From Purpureocillium takamizusanense (lineage: Eukaryota; Ascomycota; Sordariomycetes; Hypocreales; Ophiocordycipitaceae), in assembly GCF_022605165.1 (NCBI RefSeq), contig NC_063069.1, positions 434,001 to 498,000 on the forward strand: a stretch of DNA of 64,000 nt. The letters run 5' to 3'. Both the position numbers and the translations under genes were made by a program. The notes below the pieces were generated by a model, which did no database searches, was not told the DNA's origin, and saw nothing but the letters and a program-made list of their open reading frames with translations. Positions 34,852-46,653 of the stretch are shown here, one piece after another (within the stretch, counting starts at the first letter, position 1; each line of letters begins with the position of its first letter).

Positions 34852-36021
34852 TTACCTCTCGCGAACGAGATCGACCGTAGCGCAATGAAACGAACCGCCG
34901 AGACTATTAACATGCTGAAAGGAGCATAAGATAGGCTCCATATTGAACTTGCACTTAACCCACTTAGCGAACTGCGTGTCGTTCTCCTCGACAAAGATAC
35001 GGCGCTCGTCCAGGCTAAAGGCGTTTAGTACCAGCCAAGGCGAGCACATATATAGTGGTGAGCGGCGGCTCTCGCGGCTTTTCGGTGTGTAAGGGTAAGG
35101 GTGCAGCTCCCAGTCGTTAGCTGAAAAGATGGCATGCCGTCGAAGCTCCTCCCCGGTAACTCGTTCAGGGTTGTACACTAATATACCCTCCCGAAGTGGC
35201 AATATAGTGGTGTCAATATGCATAGCGTGTTTGTCAGTTGTCCGGAGGATCTCGATAGTATATCCCTCGGGAATTGAGGCCCTCAGATACTGGACGCCCT
35301 TTTAGTTAGTTACATGGCTGAGCTGTCCAATAATCGTCTTTCCAAAGCGGAGGAAGTCAGCCTTGTCGAAGGCCGGCCTGCTGTTATTGATGGCCCAATT
35401 CACACCATCTCCGTACCTATTACCATTATCGCTTAGTAGAGGACACCTGTTCCCGTTATTCAAATCGCATACACCATCATATATCGCATGGCCCTTGATA
35501 ACGGGTGCTCGATAGATCCTTCCCACTCCGCTGCCGCTTCTGAATTGGGTTAAGATATCCGAGTAACCTAGCTCGATCTCGTGTCTGCGACAGCGCCAGG
35601 CAAAGTGAGCTTCGATCAGAGTATTGCCGATTGTCATTAGCCCGTCCCGGGGCATTGCACCTGTATAGCCGCCCGTCTCGAGCCATTTTATTTCTTTCGG
35701 CCGATAGACACGCACGCCGTGACTCTCCAAGAGGGACGCGAAGTTGTCCAGTTCTTGCTGGGCTTTGGCAAGAATAGTAGCTGGGAAAGGGTTGAATGGA
35801 CGAAACTCGGCAGTATGCTCGGCTGGCATGGTCGCCGCTATCATGTGATGTGGCTCAGACGGAAATGCTGAATGCTCCACACGACCAACAATGACAGCCT
35901 TAGGAGACCACTCATTTTCTGCCGAGAGACAAGACGTTTCTGTCGCCATTTGAGAATGTGGCAGTTGCGGGGAGATAGATGGGACAAAGATTAAGAGAGC
36001 TGATATAAAGTTAGTCCACAT
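34852..36021 (-). pseudogene. Amidinotransferase (AGAT/StrB1-like), single in-frame stop
   Basis: Members of this family (L-arginine:glycine amidinotransferase, StrB1, CyrA) move an amidino group from arginine to an amine. Read with one stop, the protein follows human AGAT closely: NEWSPKAVIVGRVEH, RPKEIKWLETGGYTGAMPRD, GNTLIEAHFAWRCR, FDKADFLRFGKTIIGQLSHVTN, MHIDTTI and NSLGGSFHCATVD. The expected catalytic Asp, His and Cys all remain. A TAA follows SHVTN (about 35304), where AGAT has Tyr. On both sides the frame is the same, so this is a point nonsense mutation, not a frameshift. It sits in a TAA AAG context that could come from CAA by CpA-to-TpA RIP. The start may be 36021 or 35949 (MATETSCLSAENEW). 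There is no intron. It borders the RIP island, so leakage of RIP is the simplest explanation; readthrough or a sequence error cannot be excluded. Confidence 0.82.
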
Positions 36022-36954
36022 CGCCGCTTATTGTACTGAACGGAGAGCCAACTAGCCATCCAGGAGCACATGCCAACAACATATACTGCCCCTTACACAC
36101 CATGACGGCGCCTACCATTAGTGCGGGGATCTTGTTGGCTCCAGGTTGCCCGCAATGTGACCAGGGCATCGCAGCACAACTGTTTCAGCACGCCTCTTGC
36201 TTTCACGGGCGCATACGTCGCCATGCAGAACGGCAATCCGGTAACATAAATCGTGCCGGCAGCCGCGGCGGACCATGGTACCTGCAGGTGTCTCCGCAAT
36301 CAGACGCTCTGTTACGTCTTTGTACAAACGACTTTCCCATCCTGCTGCTGCGAACGCGGCTTCTAAGCTAGGTGATGAACTTTCTCAGGCATACGAGCAC
36401 AACTCAGCCCAAACACCTGCCGACGTGCCAATGTCCTAACTCGTCTTCTCGTCTGGAAGCAATTGGACAGAGCCAATTCCCGCGGTTCAAGTCGTCCTTT
36501 ACTCCACACCGGTCAGCCTGCGGGTTAGATATTAGTTCAAGCGTCCGTTGGCCTGCACTTCCCCAAGCCACCAATTTTTTCAGCTTGTACCCCGCACAGA
36601 CCGTCTCTGCTGCTTCACCTATCCCGACGATCTCAGCTTCGCGTGTCTCTCTTGGCGGAATAGGAGGTTCAAGGTAGACTCTGTCGCTTGTCGACATGCA
36701 CATTGACGTCGAGGTGCTACTTTGATTGGCAGTACAGTATGCGTGACCCCTTGCATCTGTACGAGATACGAGACGTGGACACGTCAGACGTGGACCACCT
36801 GACTGATATTTACAAAACACTGCAACAATCCTGCCCACGCGGTCATCTACACGGGCCAATTGGTTTCGGCAGGTCGTCTAGCGGGACAGAGGCAGACATT
36901 AACGTATTTGTAATACGGTCGCCCGCCCAACCCGTACAGTGCTACCTGTCTCTA
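36022..36954. other. Divergent promoter region, amidinotransferase / sulfotransferase
   Basis: About 930 bp between two divergently read genes. Open frames on the minus strand (36404-36859) and elsewhere have no recognisable features and are treated as shadows. Confidence 0.45.
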
Positions 36955-38022
36955 ATGAGCGAGCGCTCTCCACCGACTCGCAATATGGACTGCAACGAAG
37001 AATTTTATGACGAGATCGCGCCTGTGATTCCGCGGCCGAAGCACATGAAAGTCCTTGTTTTGGGACTGCCACGGACGGGCACCACATGTATGTATAGCCC
37101 CTCCAGTCCTCTTGATGGGAGCATGCACCCCTAACTTGAGAGGTAATAGCCCTTTGCGCTGCCCTAAAAGTACTGGGCATGAATCCGTACCACTTTAGTG
37201 AAATATCAAGAAACAAAAACAATAAACATTTTCAGCTCTGGTTGAAGGCTGTACAAGCAAAGTACGACGGCGTGGGGGTGCCACTCAAAGGCGGGGACTT
37301 TGATCACATCCTTTGGAACTATGATGTACGCCCTCCCATCTTCGTGTCACCAAATCTACCCTATGCGAAGAACTGCGGCGATTGCTTATGGATAGCGTTA
37401 TCGAGCTTCAGCTGCCGTCCTTTCTATTTCGCGCATGTTAGGAATGCTCATATGGCATGATTCTATCTAGGCCGTCACGGACGATCCATGTTGCCTCTTT
37501 GTCGATGAACTCATCGCCACATATCCTGAAGCTAAAGTCATTCTAACCGTACGTCCTCGAGAAGAATGGCTTCGGTCCATGCAGCAAACCATTCTGAAGA
37601 TACTCTCGTGGAGATCCTGGCCTATCCTCTGCCTTTTGGATCACGAATTCATGGGTCCCTACCAGGCACTCCTCAATCGAACGACTTCTGTCCTGTCTCA
37701 AGGCCACCTGCCTTACACGCCATCTGCATATCCGGCACTTCTTGATTCATTCGATAAGCATAACGATAATGTTCGCAATGCTGTGCCAAATGAGAGGCTA
37801 CTAGAATTTCACCCCAGCCAAGGCTGGGATGCATTGTGCAATTTTTTGGATATGCCCATTCCGGAGGGCAAGTATCCGCACCTCAACTATGCAAATGATC
37901 TAATGCGGCTTGAGCACTCACTATATTGGGCCAGGTGGTATTGGGTAGCGCAGAGGATGGCTAAGAGAGCAGGAATCGTAATCTTGGTGTTGTTAGCCGC
38001 GCTATATCTCGACCGGATCTAG
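36955..38022 (+). CDS. Sulfotransferase-like P-loop protein with C-terminal membrane anchor
   Basis: Exons 36955-37087, 37150-37325 and 37471-38022, 286 residues. The PAPS-binding P-loop is MKVLVLGLPRTGTTSLCAAL, rebuilt across the first intron. FVDELIATYPEAKVILTVRPREEWLRS supplies the second sulfotransferase signature (R and the later S contacting the 3' phosphate). The rest, to LLEFHPSQGWDALCNFLDMPIPEGKYPHLNYAND, is the family C-terminus (Sulfotransfer_4, often mislabelled NAD-dependent epimerase). A final hydrophobic helix (AGIVILVLLAALYL) suggests a tail anchor. The sulfate acceptor is unknown. The start could also be 36985 or 37045; 36955 is the first in-frame ATG that leaves a modest leader. 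It faces the dead amidinotransferase and both lie between RIP islands. Confidence 0.82.
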
Positions 38023-38059
38023 CGACTTTGATCGGGCGCACTTCCGGTTCGTAGGTCAA

Positions 38060-38420
38060 CCTTTAGGATTTACGTAGTAGAAATATCGGACAATTAGCTC
38101 TATAGGGATCACCCGGATTTCGGTTAGGATAAGACTATAGACCACTGGGGTTAAATTGCAATTAGACGTAGGAATGGCGAGTTATAACTATAAGTTCGGG
38201 TGATCTTCTTCAATTATAATTTCCCCCTTTATATATAATAATCCTAAATAATACGAACTTAAAAATAAATATCTTATATTAAAATAATCGAATATTATTA
38301 TATTAAATATATAGAGCTATTCTGATAGGAAAAAGATTTAGTTATTATTATTAAATAATAGTAATATTCTAGTTTCACCTCCCGCTATTCCTTAAGGCTT
38401 TAGTATATAAGGCCCCTCGC
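38060..38420. repeat. Second, small AT-rich RIP-like island
   Basis: TA-rich DNA after the sulfotransferase gene. It contains the 19-bp string shared with 31471-31489 and a 9-bp inverted pair (38107-38115 and 38197-38205). It may be a solo terminal repeat or short relic of an element related to the sequence left of the MULE; the family is not identified. Confidence 0.6.
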
Positions 38421-39746
38421 TTTGCATTACCCTAGGATCTATGATAAGGAAGCGTGTGAGGCAGTGTAACGTCGGGCGGATAATGAATTGTAGTGGGCTC
38501 GGCGTCATTTTGCACCCAAGACCATTTCACTACAGCAGGTTGACTACTAGGAGCGTTGAGGATGATGTTGGTTGCTTCAGTCAACCGGTACGTCTTCTGC
38601 TGCACACGCCAATCAAGTCCGGCACGTTCTACCATGGACAAGAACCTGCGACGGGGCGCGGACCGAGAGAAGATGGCGCCAAGTTAAGCAGGAAGCATAA
38701 ACGGTAAACAACGACCCTGCGACTGGGAAGAAGCATCTTCCGCTACCGGCCATCGTTGACCAACGCCATTGCACATCGATGCTGCCGCACATCCGATGAG
38801 TTGGCACCATTGGACATTTGGCGACGGGGGACTGTATAGATTGCGCTGTGGTTATTGAGTGTTGTCGAAAATCCTGGGGGCAAGGATTTGGTCAACGGGG
38901 CGCTCTGGTAAGCCACACAACCGCAATCAGGTTGCAACACCGAGACCCCTGCCCTTCAGCTGGCATGCTATTTGTTGCTACTACAGACCATGAGGGGCTC
39001 GACGGCTGTTTGGTGCCAAGTGGTGTTGTGGCGCAGCCCGCGATGGGCTTTCGGCATCTGGCCAGTCAGCCCGTGTCACGCAACGCTCAGCCATGATCCA
39101 AGGCTCGAGGTTGTCCAGCCTTGCCAGCGGCCCTGTAGCGCGTGGAGTGTGCCTGGGCCACCACCTGAGCCATTGTCTCGGGCCAGCTAGTAACTTAGTG
39201 CGTGCGAAAACAGGAGGGGTTCGCTCCCTCACCCGCGACGCCGCCACGGGCAGAATAGCGGGCTGTCGACGGGAGGGCTCCCGGCTGGCTGGTGCCGCAC
39301 ATGATGCCAGGGCAGGGCAGCCATCGGTAATTGGATGCCCTGGCGAGCAATGGGCTAGAGTCTGGCGATGGCGTCGGGTTGCCTTGCTGGGGCTGAGCTG
39401 GGCTGGACTCGACTGAAGCTATCGAACGGGCGTAGCCGCTATTAGTGCGTGAAGGCGTCAGCCGCAAGGCACGCCCACGAGGGGTTCTCGAACGAACGAG
39501 TGTAGGTAGTAGACAACAACTGCTATATATCTACACGAGCGATGCCCAGACCATCTCGAAGAGCCGCAAAGTTGACGAGTGCACAAGACAAAGACGCATA
39601 TTGGCGACTGGACGTAAGGTCGAGCCGCTACAACACGCGTGAGCATTGCTGAGCTCCCACGCAAGCACCAGACGCCTATTCTATACTCCTTCTTCCCCTT
39701 GACAAGAAACAAAAAAAAAACTTCCTACTTGGCATCACCAGGCATC
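38421..39746. other. Intergenic, no gene seen
   Basis: GC content rises again to the right. Short frames only. The last 100 bases, with a poly-A-like AAAAAAAAAA stretch near 39711-39720, lead into the next gene. Confidence 0.45.
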
Positions 39747-40514
39747 ATGGCGACGCAAGTTGTGGAGGGCTTCAGCCTCACAAATCGCTGGCTGCTCTAC
39801 ACCAGCGTCATGCTCGCGCCGGCGCAGTTCATCTCGGGCATCAGCAGCAACTGCCCCAGCAACATCGGCTTCCTCGCCTACAACTGGTATACGCAGATCT
39901 CGTGGTACCAGGCCGTGCGCGCCAAGGAGCTGCACGCGCTGTCCCTGCTGCCCGTGCATTTCAACATGCTCTACGTCTTCAGCTACCTCGGGGGCCTGTC
40001 GTCGGGCAACTACTTCATGGCCGCCATTCTCGGCGTGGGCACCGCCGGCGTGCTCATCCTCAACTGCGTGTCGGCGTGGACCAGCTGGGCCATCTGCCAG
40101 GAAGAGGGCTTCGGCGTGTACCAATTTTTCTTTTTCGGTTGGCGAACGCTGAGTCCGGGATGGCACAAGTTTATTCTCTTGTGGCAGGTCAGCGACTCCA
40201 TCTTGTGCGTCATCGCCGTCCTCGCGTCCATCTTCATCGCCATTACAATGGTTGCCGTGGATGAGGACGACGATCTGGCGGAGAAGGCTACGTTCGGCGG
40301 CCTCATGTCCATCTCCAATGCGCGCTACCCGGCCATCTTCCTGGGCGCCGTCTTGATGTTGATTATCGCGTGGCCGCTGATTCTCTGGACGGAGCTGATT
40401 GTCCAGCGAAATCACATCGAGTCGGACACGGATATGATTGCGGTGTATCTCTTTATTGCACAGGTCGGCGCCATGTTGGTGCCCAATCTGGGCTGTTTCA
40501 AGGGCAGAAGATAG
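39747..40514 (+). CDS. Multi-pass membrane protein of unknown function
   Basis: Single exon, 255 residues, starting MATQVVEGFSLTNRWLL; the open frame extends upstream but the ATG at 39747 is the first before the conserved-looking part. About six hydrophobic helices are visible: near 16-33 (WLLYTSVMLAPAQFISGI), 72-90, 93-116 (a Gly/Ala-rich pair ending SAWTSWAIC), 143-170 (WQVSDSILCVIAVLASIFIA), 195-220 and 230-248. Two loop features stand out: an acidic loop VDEDDDLAEKATFGG between helices 4 and 5, and ISWYQAVRAKELHALSLLP after helix 1. There is no signal peptide, and the Cys/Trp pattern matches no transporter family that can be named. Clean codon use and frame support a real gene. Confidence 0.65.
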   Translation: MATQVVEGFSLTNRWLLYTSVMLAPAQFISGISSNCPSNIGFLAYNWYTQISWYQAVRAKELHALSLLPVHFNMLYVFSYLGGLSSGNYFMAAILGVGTAGVLILNCVSAWTSWAICQEEGFGVYQFFFFGWRTLSPGWHKFILLWQVSDSILCVIAVLASIFIAITMVAVDEDDDLAEKATFGGLMSISNARYPAIFLGAVLMLIIAWPLILWTELIVQRNHIESDTDMIAVYLFIAQVGAMLVPNLGCFKGRR

Positions 40515-42750
40515 AAGATGGTTGTCTGCTTAATCACATGCAGTTCCGATAGTTCAGGAAATGAACGGAGCGTTAGACCCCGCGACCCTCTGCAATTGAT
40601 TGCGGCTGAACCGGCCCCGTGACCCTTTTGAGTCCAGCTTATGCCAAGGTGCGGCCAGCACTTCCCTACACACATCAATGCAGGCATGCCGATCCGTTGG
40701 TGCAGGCTAGAGGATGGATGCAAGCACTTCATAACTATGTCCTACTTGGCGCTACTAGGTAACATGACCAACTGAGATGAGCTCTACCCGGCACTGGAGA
40801 CTGGAGCTCTTCCGCACTCCGTGTCTCGTCGCACAATGGTCTGAAGTTTTTGGGAATGAGGGGGTTGGCCACCCTATATGCAACGCTGGCGATGATGACA
40901 TCACGAATTGCAACAGCCACTATCACCATTTTCCCCCCCCCCCCCCCCCCTCTATTGCCCAACCTCATCACAGTCCACTCTGACAGTCACAAAAACACAG
41001 TCTTACGCTTAGCTTAGATAAGTCGGACGCGCGACACACTCAGCCAGAGCAAGTTTGTGAACTAAAACCACTGTAGCATGCATTTTAGTAATACATGTAT
41101 GCGGAACCGAATCAAATGGATTGCCAATAGGACGTGCTGGGCCTGATCATTTACGGATTTCATCGCGATCATGAATACATGTAACAACCTACCATCAAAC
41201 CGTGCCACCAACTACCAGTCGCTCGTACTTCGTAAAGAATGCATACATGGCACTGCCATAATGCGCCATTTAGGCAGCACGGGGCTTTGTTCTTGGTCTA
41301 CGTAGTTCGGCACTGCCTGATTCGACATGGCAGATGCACCCATCGGATGAACTTTGGGGGTGCTCATGAGTGAGTTGAGTGACAGCTACTGAAGCCCCTC
41401 CCGCCTTACGGCAGTTTGTGGAGCCGGTTTCCCGCCCAACTGCCGTGTGGCCCCTGAGTTCCCCGCGCGACTGGCTGATGTGCGCATGGAATTGATGGTG
41501 CTGTCAGCTGTTGAGTTTGGCGGCAAAGCAGTGGGACATGAGATTGCAGAGGAATATGATGCGCTGCAGACATGGAGGCCTCTCTCAGACAACATTGAAT
41601 AGTTACAAGGTGCGCATATGCATGCTCTGCGTATCATAGACAACTCGTCGGACCCTTCCTCTTTTGTCCGACCGAACTGCTGCTTTGACGAGCTCGGCCT
41701 TGGCCACAATCCGTCAGGTGGTCGCGTTCCCCCCATCAATGCGCAGTGAACTGCTGTAAGCGGATGGCGCGGAGGTGAGTCGAGGCTTAGGACTCCACCA
41801 TGCCGCGTCTCGTCCGATATTCATTGCTCTTGTCGGTTGGGCCACACAGTCAAGTGGCAAGATGCAAGGCTGGAGCTCGACGAGTCATCATCGAATTGGA
41901 AGACACGCGGGCGCCCCGCGACGTCTAACCTAGGCGCTGCCTGCACGGCATCAGACGCTGTGATAGGAGAGTTGACGTCCAGCGTAAATAAAGCCGTGAA
42001 CCGTTCTGCCGACGAGTAGCCCGATCAAAAAGTTCCCTCAGATCTTGGCATCATGGCACAATAACCCCCAGCAAGTTGCGTCAATCACAGAGCGTCGCGC
42101 ATGTTCTAGACCTTCTTGGAGGGAGCGGAGAAGCGGGACTTGGAAGAGAAACAGAAGCGGACGCTATCCCTTGTCATCGGGACTTTTTTATTTTACCGCT
42201 GCTGCGGCTGGCACTACTACTGTGCTACACAGCCCTGCCGCGGGGAAAGGTGAAGAACAGGAAAGGTTCAAATATTTCCCCCCTCCTTTCGCGGCGATCT
42301 GCCCTGGTCCCTGGACACGGCCAGAGGTGCGAGAGGTGACGCCAATGTTCCCCGCAGCTTCGCAAGCGTGAGCGACCTGCCGCACAAGGTTAAGGTACCA
42401 GATAAGCTTCTTGTTAGCTGCCTCTTCGGTGCTAAGCGTGGGGAAGCTTAAAATGCAGCCCGCTGGGTAAGCGAACCGGACTGCCGACGCAACGCCGTGC
42501 ACGACTGGCCTAGTACCGGACGTGCTTGACGACGAGATTATGTGTGTGTGCGTGAGAGAGACAGAGTCTCTTGGCAGCTGCAGCAGCGAAGTGATTCATG
42601 TATTATAACTCTGAGAGCGGTGGCTCTCCTTAAAAGGGGGGGGAGGGGATTGTTGAGGCGGTCCCCCCTCCCTCCCAGCTCCTCTGCTTGATCGTCCTCC
42701 CTTGCTTCACTCAACATTTGACTGTCGGTTTTGCAACCTGCTTTGCCGCC
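40515..42750. other. 2.2-kb intergenic interval
   Basis: No gene supported. A C run lies at about 40933-40950. The last 300 bases (CT-rich, with TTCACTCAACATTTGAC before the ATG) are the promoter and leader of the aminopeptidase gene. Confidence 0.5.
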
Positions 42751-44528
42751 ATGAAGGTCCTGCGCAGTTTGTTGTACGCGGCGTTGCTAGCCGGTGGGGT
42801 GTTGGGCAAGGAATTGACCGAGCCGGGGCAGATCGAACAGGAAATTGAATTGAAAGAGTAAGTGGTCCTCATGCCCCTTCTCCGTGTCCTCGCTGGATCA
42901 GTGGATGGCCTCGACAGCTAGCTCATGAGGCCCTTTTTATTTTTTTTGTTTGGGTTTGTCCCGAATCTGACTCAATGGCATCAGACTCCAGCGCATCCTC
43001 TGGAACTTTAACAAGATCGCCCGCGACAATGGCGGGAACCGGGCCTACGGCCTGCCCGGGTACAACGCCTCCATGGACTTTGTCCTGGAGCGCGTGCAGA
43101 AGCGTTTTGGCAAGCACATGAATACGTACGTTCAGGGCTTCACGCATCTCTTCGAGACGACCCGCAACATTACACTCAAGGGCCCGGACGGCAAGGAGGC
43201 CGTCGTCGTCGGCCTCATGTACAACACGGCCACGCCACTACCGGGGGGCGTCAGCGCGCCGCTCGTCAACACCCCCGTCGACGACACCCGCGGCTCTGCC
43301 TGCTTCGAGGACCAGTGGAAGGGTCTCGACGTCGCGGGCAAGATCGCCCTCATCAAGCGCGGCGTCTGCCCCGTAGCCGACAAGCTCAAGCTCGCCAAGG
43401 CGGGCGGCGCGCTGGCCGCCGTCCTGTATAACCAGGCCTCGGGTGAGATCCCTGGCGCGACGCTGAGCGCCGAGAACATCGGCAAGCTCGTGCCCGTCGG
43501 TGTCACGACCTTGGAGAATGGCGAGGCGTGGAGCAAGCGCGTCGCCGCCGGTGAGAGGCTCACGGTCACGCTCGTTGTCGACGCCGTCACGGAGACGAGG
43601 CCCAGCTGGAACATCATCTCGGAGACCAAGGAGGGCGACCCGAGCAACGTCGTCATGCTGGGTGCCCACCTGGACGGCGTGCAGGCCGGGCCCGGCATCA
43701 ACGACGACGGCAGCGGCTCGGCCGCGCTGCTCGTTATCATGGAGGAGTTTACGAAGTACAAGGGCTTCAAGAACAAGATCCGCTTTGCCTGGTGGGGGGC
43801 CGAGGAGTAAGTCTATTCAACAGAGACACAACGGCAACAACAACAAAAATTGTAATACCCTGCTTCGCGCATATTTTCTAACTCCCGTGTTTCCCCTTAG
43901 GAGCGGCTTGGTCGGCTCTCTCTACTATGCGTCTCAGCTCCCGGAGGAAGAGGCAGACAGGATCAAGTTCTACTTCAACTACGACATGATTGCCAGCAAC
44001 ATTCCCCAGTACGCCGTCTACGCCGACAACGACGCCCACATGTACGGCGCCACGCCCCTGTACGACTACCTCAAGGCCGATGAAAGGCCGGCCGCGTACA
44101 GGTAAGATTGATACGTCCCCGCCGTCTGGTCTTTCACAACCAGCGCGCGCTTGTGCACTGCGGCGCTAACAATCCGCGCGCGTCACAGCAAGTTTGGCTC
44201 TTCGTCCGACTACGTCGGCTTCCTGAAGCTCGGGATCCCCAGCAGCGGCATCTTCACCGGCGCCGGCATGCCGTGGGATCACTGCTATCACAAGGCCTGC
44301 GATGACTTGCAGAACATCAACTGGGACACCCTCATGGTCAACACCAAGGCCGCCGCGCACGTGGCCGCCAAGTTCGCCATCAGCCTCCAGGGCGTCCCGT
44401 CCAGGAACAAGACGTCTGCGAACCCCAAGTCCCGACGCGAGGTGCGGAGGAGCTTCGATGAGTGGTCGACCACGGCTAGGATCATTGAGAAGACGCACAA
44501 TTGCGGCACCGGAAGCAGTGTGGTGTAA
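42751..44528 (+). CDS. Secreted M28 aminopeptidase with PA domain (LAP2-like)
   Basis: Removes N-terminal residues from peptides outside the cell. Exons 42751-42857, 42985-43806, 43901-44101 and 44189-44528, 489 residues. Signal peptide MKVLRSLLYAALLAGGVLG; then an M28 N-terminal part (WNFNKIARDNGGNRAYGLPG), a protease-associated insert (PVDDTRGSACFEDQWKGLD to ALAAVLYNQ), and the di-zinc core: VVMLGAHLDG (His), GINDDGSG (bridging Asp), WWGAEES (catalytic and ligand Glu pair), YNYDMI-type FYFNYDMIAS (Asp) and WDHCYHKACD (His). Each of the three introns falls in phase and rebuilds motifs, e.g. WWGAEESGLVGS. The C-terminal tail is Ser/Arg-rich. Length and order match fungal leucine aminopeptidase 2. 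It converges with the GH79 gene. Confidence 0.93.
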
Positions 44529-44741
44529 AGCGTGCGCGCGGATGCAGAAGGGTGCGACCAGATGTTGAGGGAGCACCAGACATCATCTCTTGCCGCACAT
44601 GGGGATACGAAGACATGACAGTCCACGGCGTATGTAGACAGTAACAAAAGTCAGTTCTCAAGGGGAGGGGGTGTCACGGTGGGAGATGTGCGTCAGATAG
44701 GTCAGATAGCACAAAGTACAATATTTCCATTAGAAAGACTA

Positions 44742-46653
44742 TCATCCGTGCAAAGTCACCAAGACAGCCTCACTTGACTGCAGCTCGACCTTGACCTTGC
44801 CATCCTTCACCCTGACCGTCTCGATCCCCTCCCGCCCCGTCTGCGCAAGCCTTCCGTCCGTATAGTTCCAGCTCACGCCCCCCCAGGCGATGCCCTCGTC
44901 GGCGCTCGCCCCATCGCCAGTTAGTCTCGTCACGCTCGCGCGCCTCACCTCGTCTGGCACGCTCAGCGAGAGCTTCTGCGATGGGCGGGCATGCGGCGTC
45001 GTGACGTTCCACTCGTCCAGGTTGATGAGCACGTACTTGGCCAACCTGCGGGCTTCGTACACGGCGTACGCAGACACGTCCCAGCGCTCGAGGTCAATCT
45101 CCTTGACCTGCACTTTGGTGGGCGCGCGGCCGATGGCGTCGGCGACGACGATCTGGCCGTAGAGCGGGGGCCGGACGTAGGGATCGCGACCCGCGTAGGG
45201 GACGGGCACCCAGCCGGTGTAGCCAAACGTCACGCCCTGGATGAGGTTGAAGCGCGCAATGTTCTGGGCGTCGCTGTGAGGACCCGTTCCATGTACGGAG
45301 AATGAGAAGGGTGAGTACGTACCATGGTCATGCCGTAGAGGAGATAGTCGATGAGCCAGAGCGCGCTGCCAAACACGCCCTCGACCTGGGCCATGTTGAG
45401 GTTCATGTAGTCGCTGTTGGTCTCGCCGAGGAGAAACGTGATGCTGGGATCGTAGTTCTTGAGGAAGTCAATGTCGCGGCGGAACACGCCTAGGCTTCGC
45501 TGCACGGCGGTGTGGTTCATGAAGGTGTCTGCAATGTCAGGTTCAGAGGCACATAAGCATTGAGAGGACGCTTGGGATACTTACTTTGTAGTCGAACCCA
45601 TTCCTGGTTGCCAGCCGTGTAGCTACACAACGTCAGCAAGTCGATGAGACAAGATGTGCAGATCGTAGAGCTTACTGGTGAAGAGACACGGATTTGATGT
45701 GCCGCGTCTTGTCCACGCCCGCATCAAAGGCTGCTTGACTACCTTGAAGCATCAGCGACGTCCATCCCTCCTTCGCCTCATGCTTCTTCGCCAGGCGAAC
45801 TCTAACCGCACTCACGTCGAAAACGTCCCAAGCGTCTCGTTGGCATACACGAGGCCCTGGAAAAACCTCCACTCCTCCAGCCCATATCCGTTCCCCCGGA
45901 GCACCCGCCTCGAGATGGCGTCTGCGTAGCGGTTCCACTCGCGCACGTAGTCCACGACGGTGTAGTTGGCCGGCCGCACCCTCGTCGGGTACAAGTCCGG
46001 CTCGTTGCCAATCTCCAAGGCGATTAGGTCGCGCCGCAGAGCCCGCACGACGAGCCGGCACACCTCGATGGTGTTGTCAAGCGAGGTCGACGCGTTGAGC
46101 CCCAGGTTGGCCTGGAAGTTCCACAGCGAGCCGGGGAAGTTGGCGAAGCCCTCGAACCAGGACGGGCCGACGAGAACTTCGGCGGGGATGCCGTTTTCTG
46201 ACTTATCGGAGAGGAGGACGGCCTGTTCCTGCGAGGCGTTGTATACTACGCGGTCGCTTGGGGGGGGGGGAGGGGGCCGTGTAAGTCAACGAAGAGAGGC
46301 TTACGGCATGCCCGCCAAGGGCGGCAGGGGGGGGTTTCTCCCGGGATGCGTAGGTATGATGCTCACGTTGAGGTGCCCCCTACACGCACATATGGGTGCG
46401 CCCCCGTCTTCTTGTGCAGAAGATCGAATATGTCGCGGGAGAAGAGGTTGGGGTGGCTCTTGTTGCCGGTAAAGTCGGCAAAGAAGTGCGCCGGCAGAGA
46501 AAAGGAGGCAAAGGCGTGGTCGACCGGCTTGGAGGCATCGTGGGGAGCAGACGTCGGCGCGGAGACATCAATGCTACCGCACCGGCCATCTGCAGAGGCG
46601 AATAAAAGGCCAAAAAAGGCACTTGCAATGAGAGATGCTCGTGGCCACATCAT
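44742..46653 (-). CDS. Secreted glycoside hydrolase family 79 protein (beta-glucuronidase-like)
   Basis: Exons 46653-46367, 46256-45816, 45738-45676, 45622-45585, 45528-45323 and 45263-44742 give 518 residues with all phases consistent. Signal peptide MMWPRASLIASAFFGLLFASADG. The barrel has the acid/base in ALEIGNEPDLYP and the nucleophile Glu in TFLLGETNSDY, the pair expected for GH79 of clan GH-A. PYVRVGGTSTDRVVY and SVSLHHYTAG are other family segments. The C-terminal 130 residues form the beta-sandwich (GH79 C) ending EAVLVTLHG. Fungal members cleave glucuronosyl or 4-O-methyl-glucuronosyl residues from proteoglycans or arabinogalactan; the exact substrate is not evident. The G-rich first intron borders a G run (46261-46271). 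The acceptor of the fifth intron could be shifted a few residues. Confidence 0.88.

Noticed and set aside
36404..36859. Minus-strand frame of 151 residues between amidinotransferase and sulfotransferase
   Set aside because: It overlaps the likely promoter region of both genes and has no domain or signal peptide.
39902..40264. Alternative frames within the multi-pass membrane protein
   Set aside because: Arg/Ala/His-rich shadows of a GC-rich coding sequence; the hydrophobic frame from 39747 is the coherent one.
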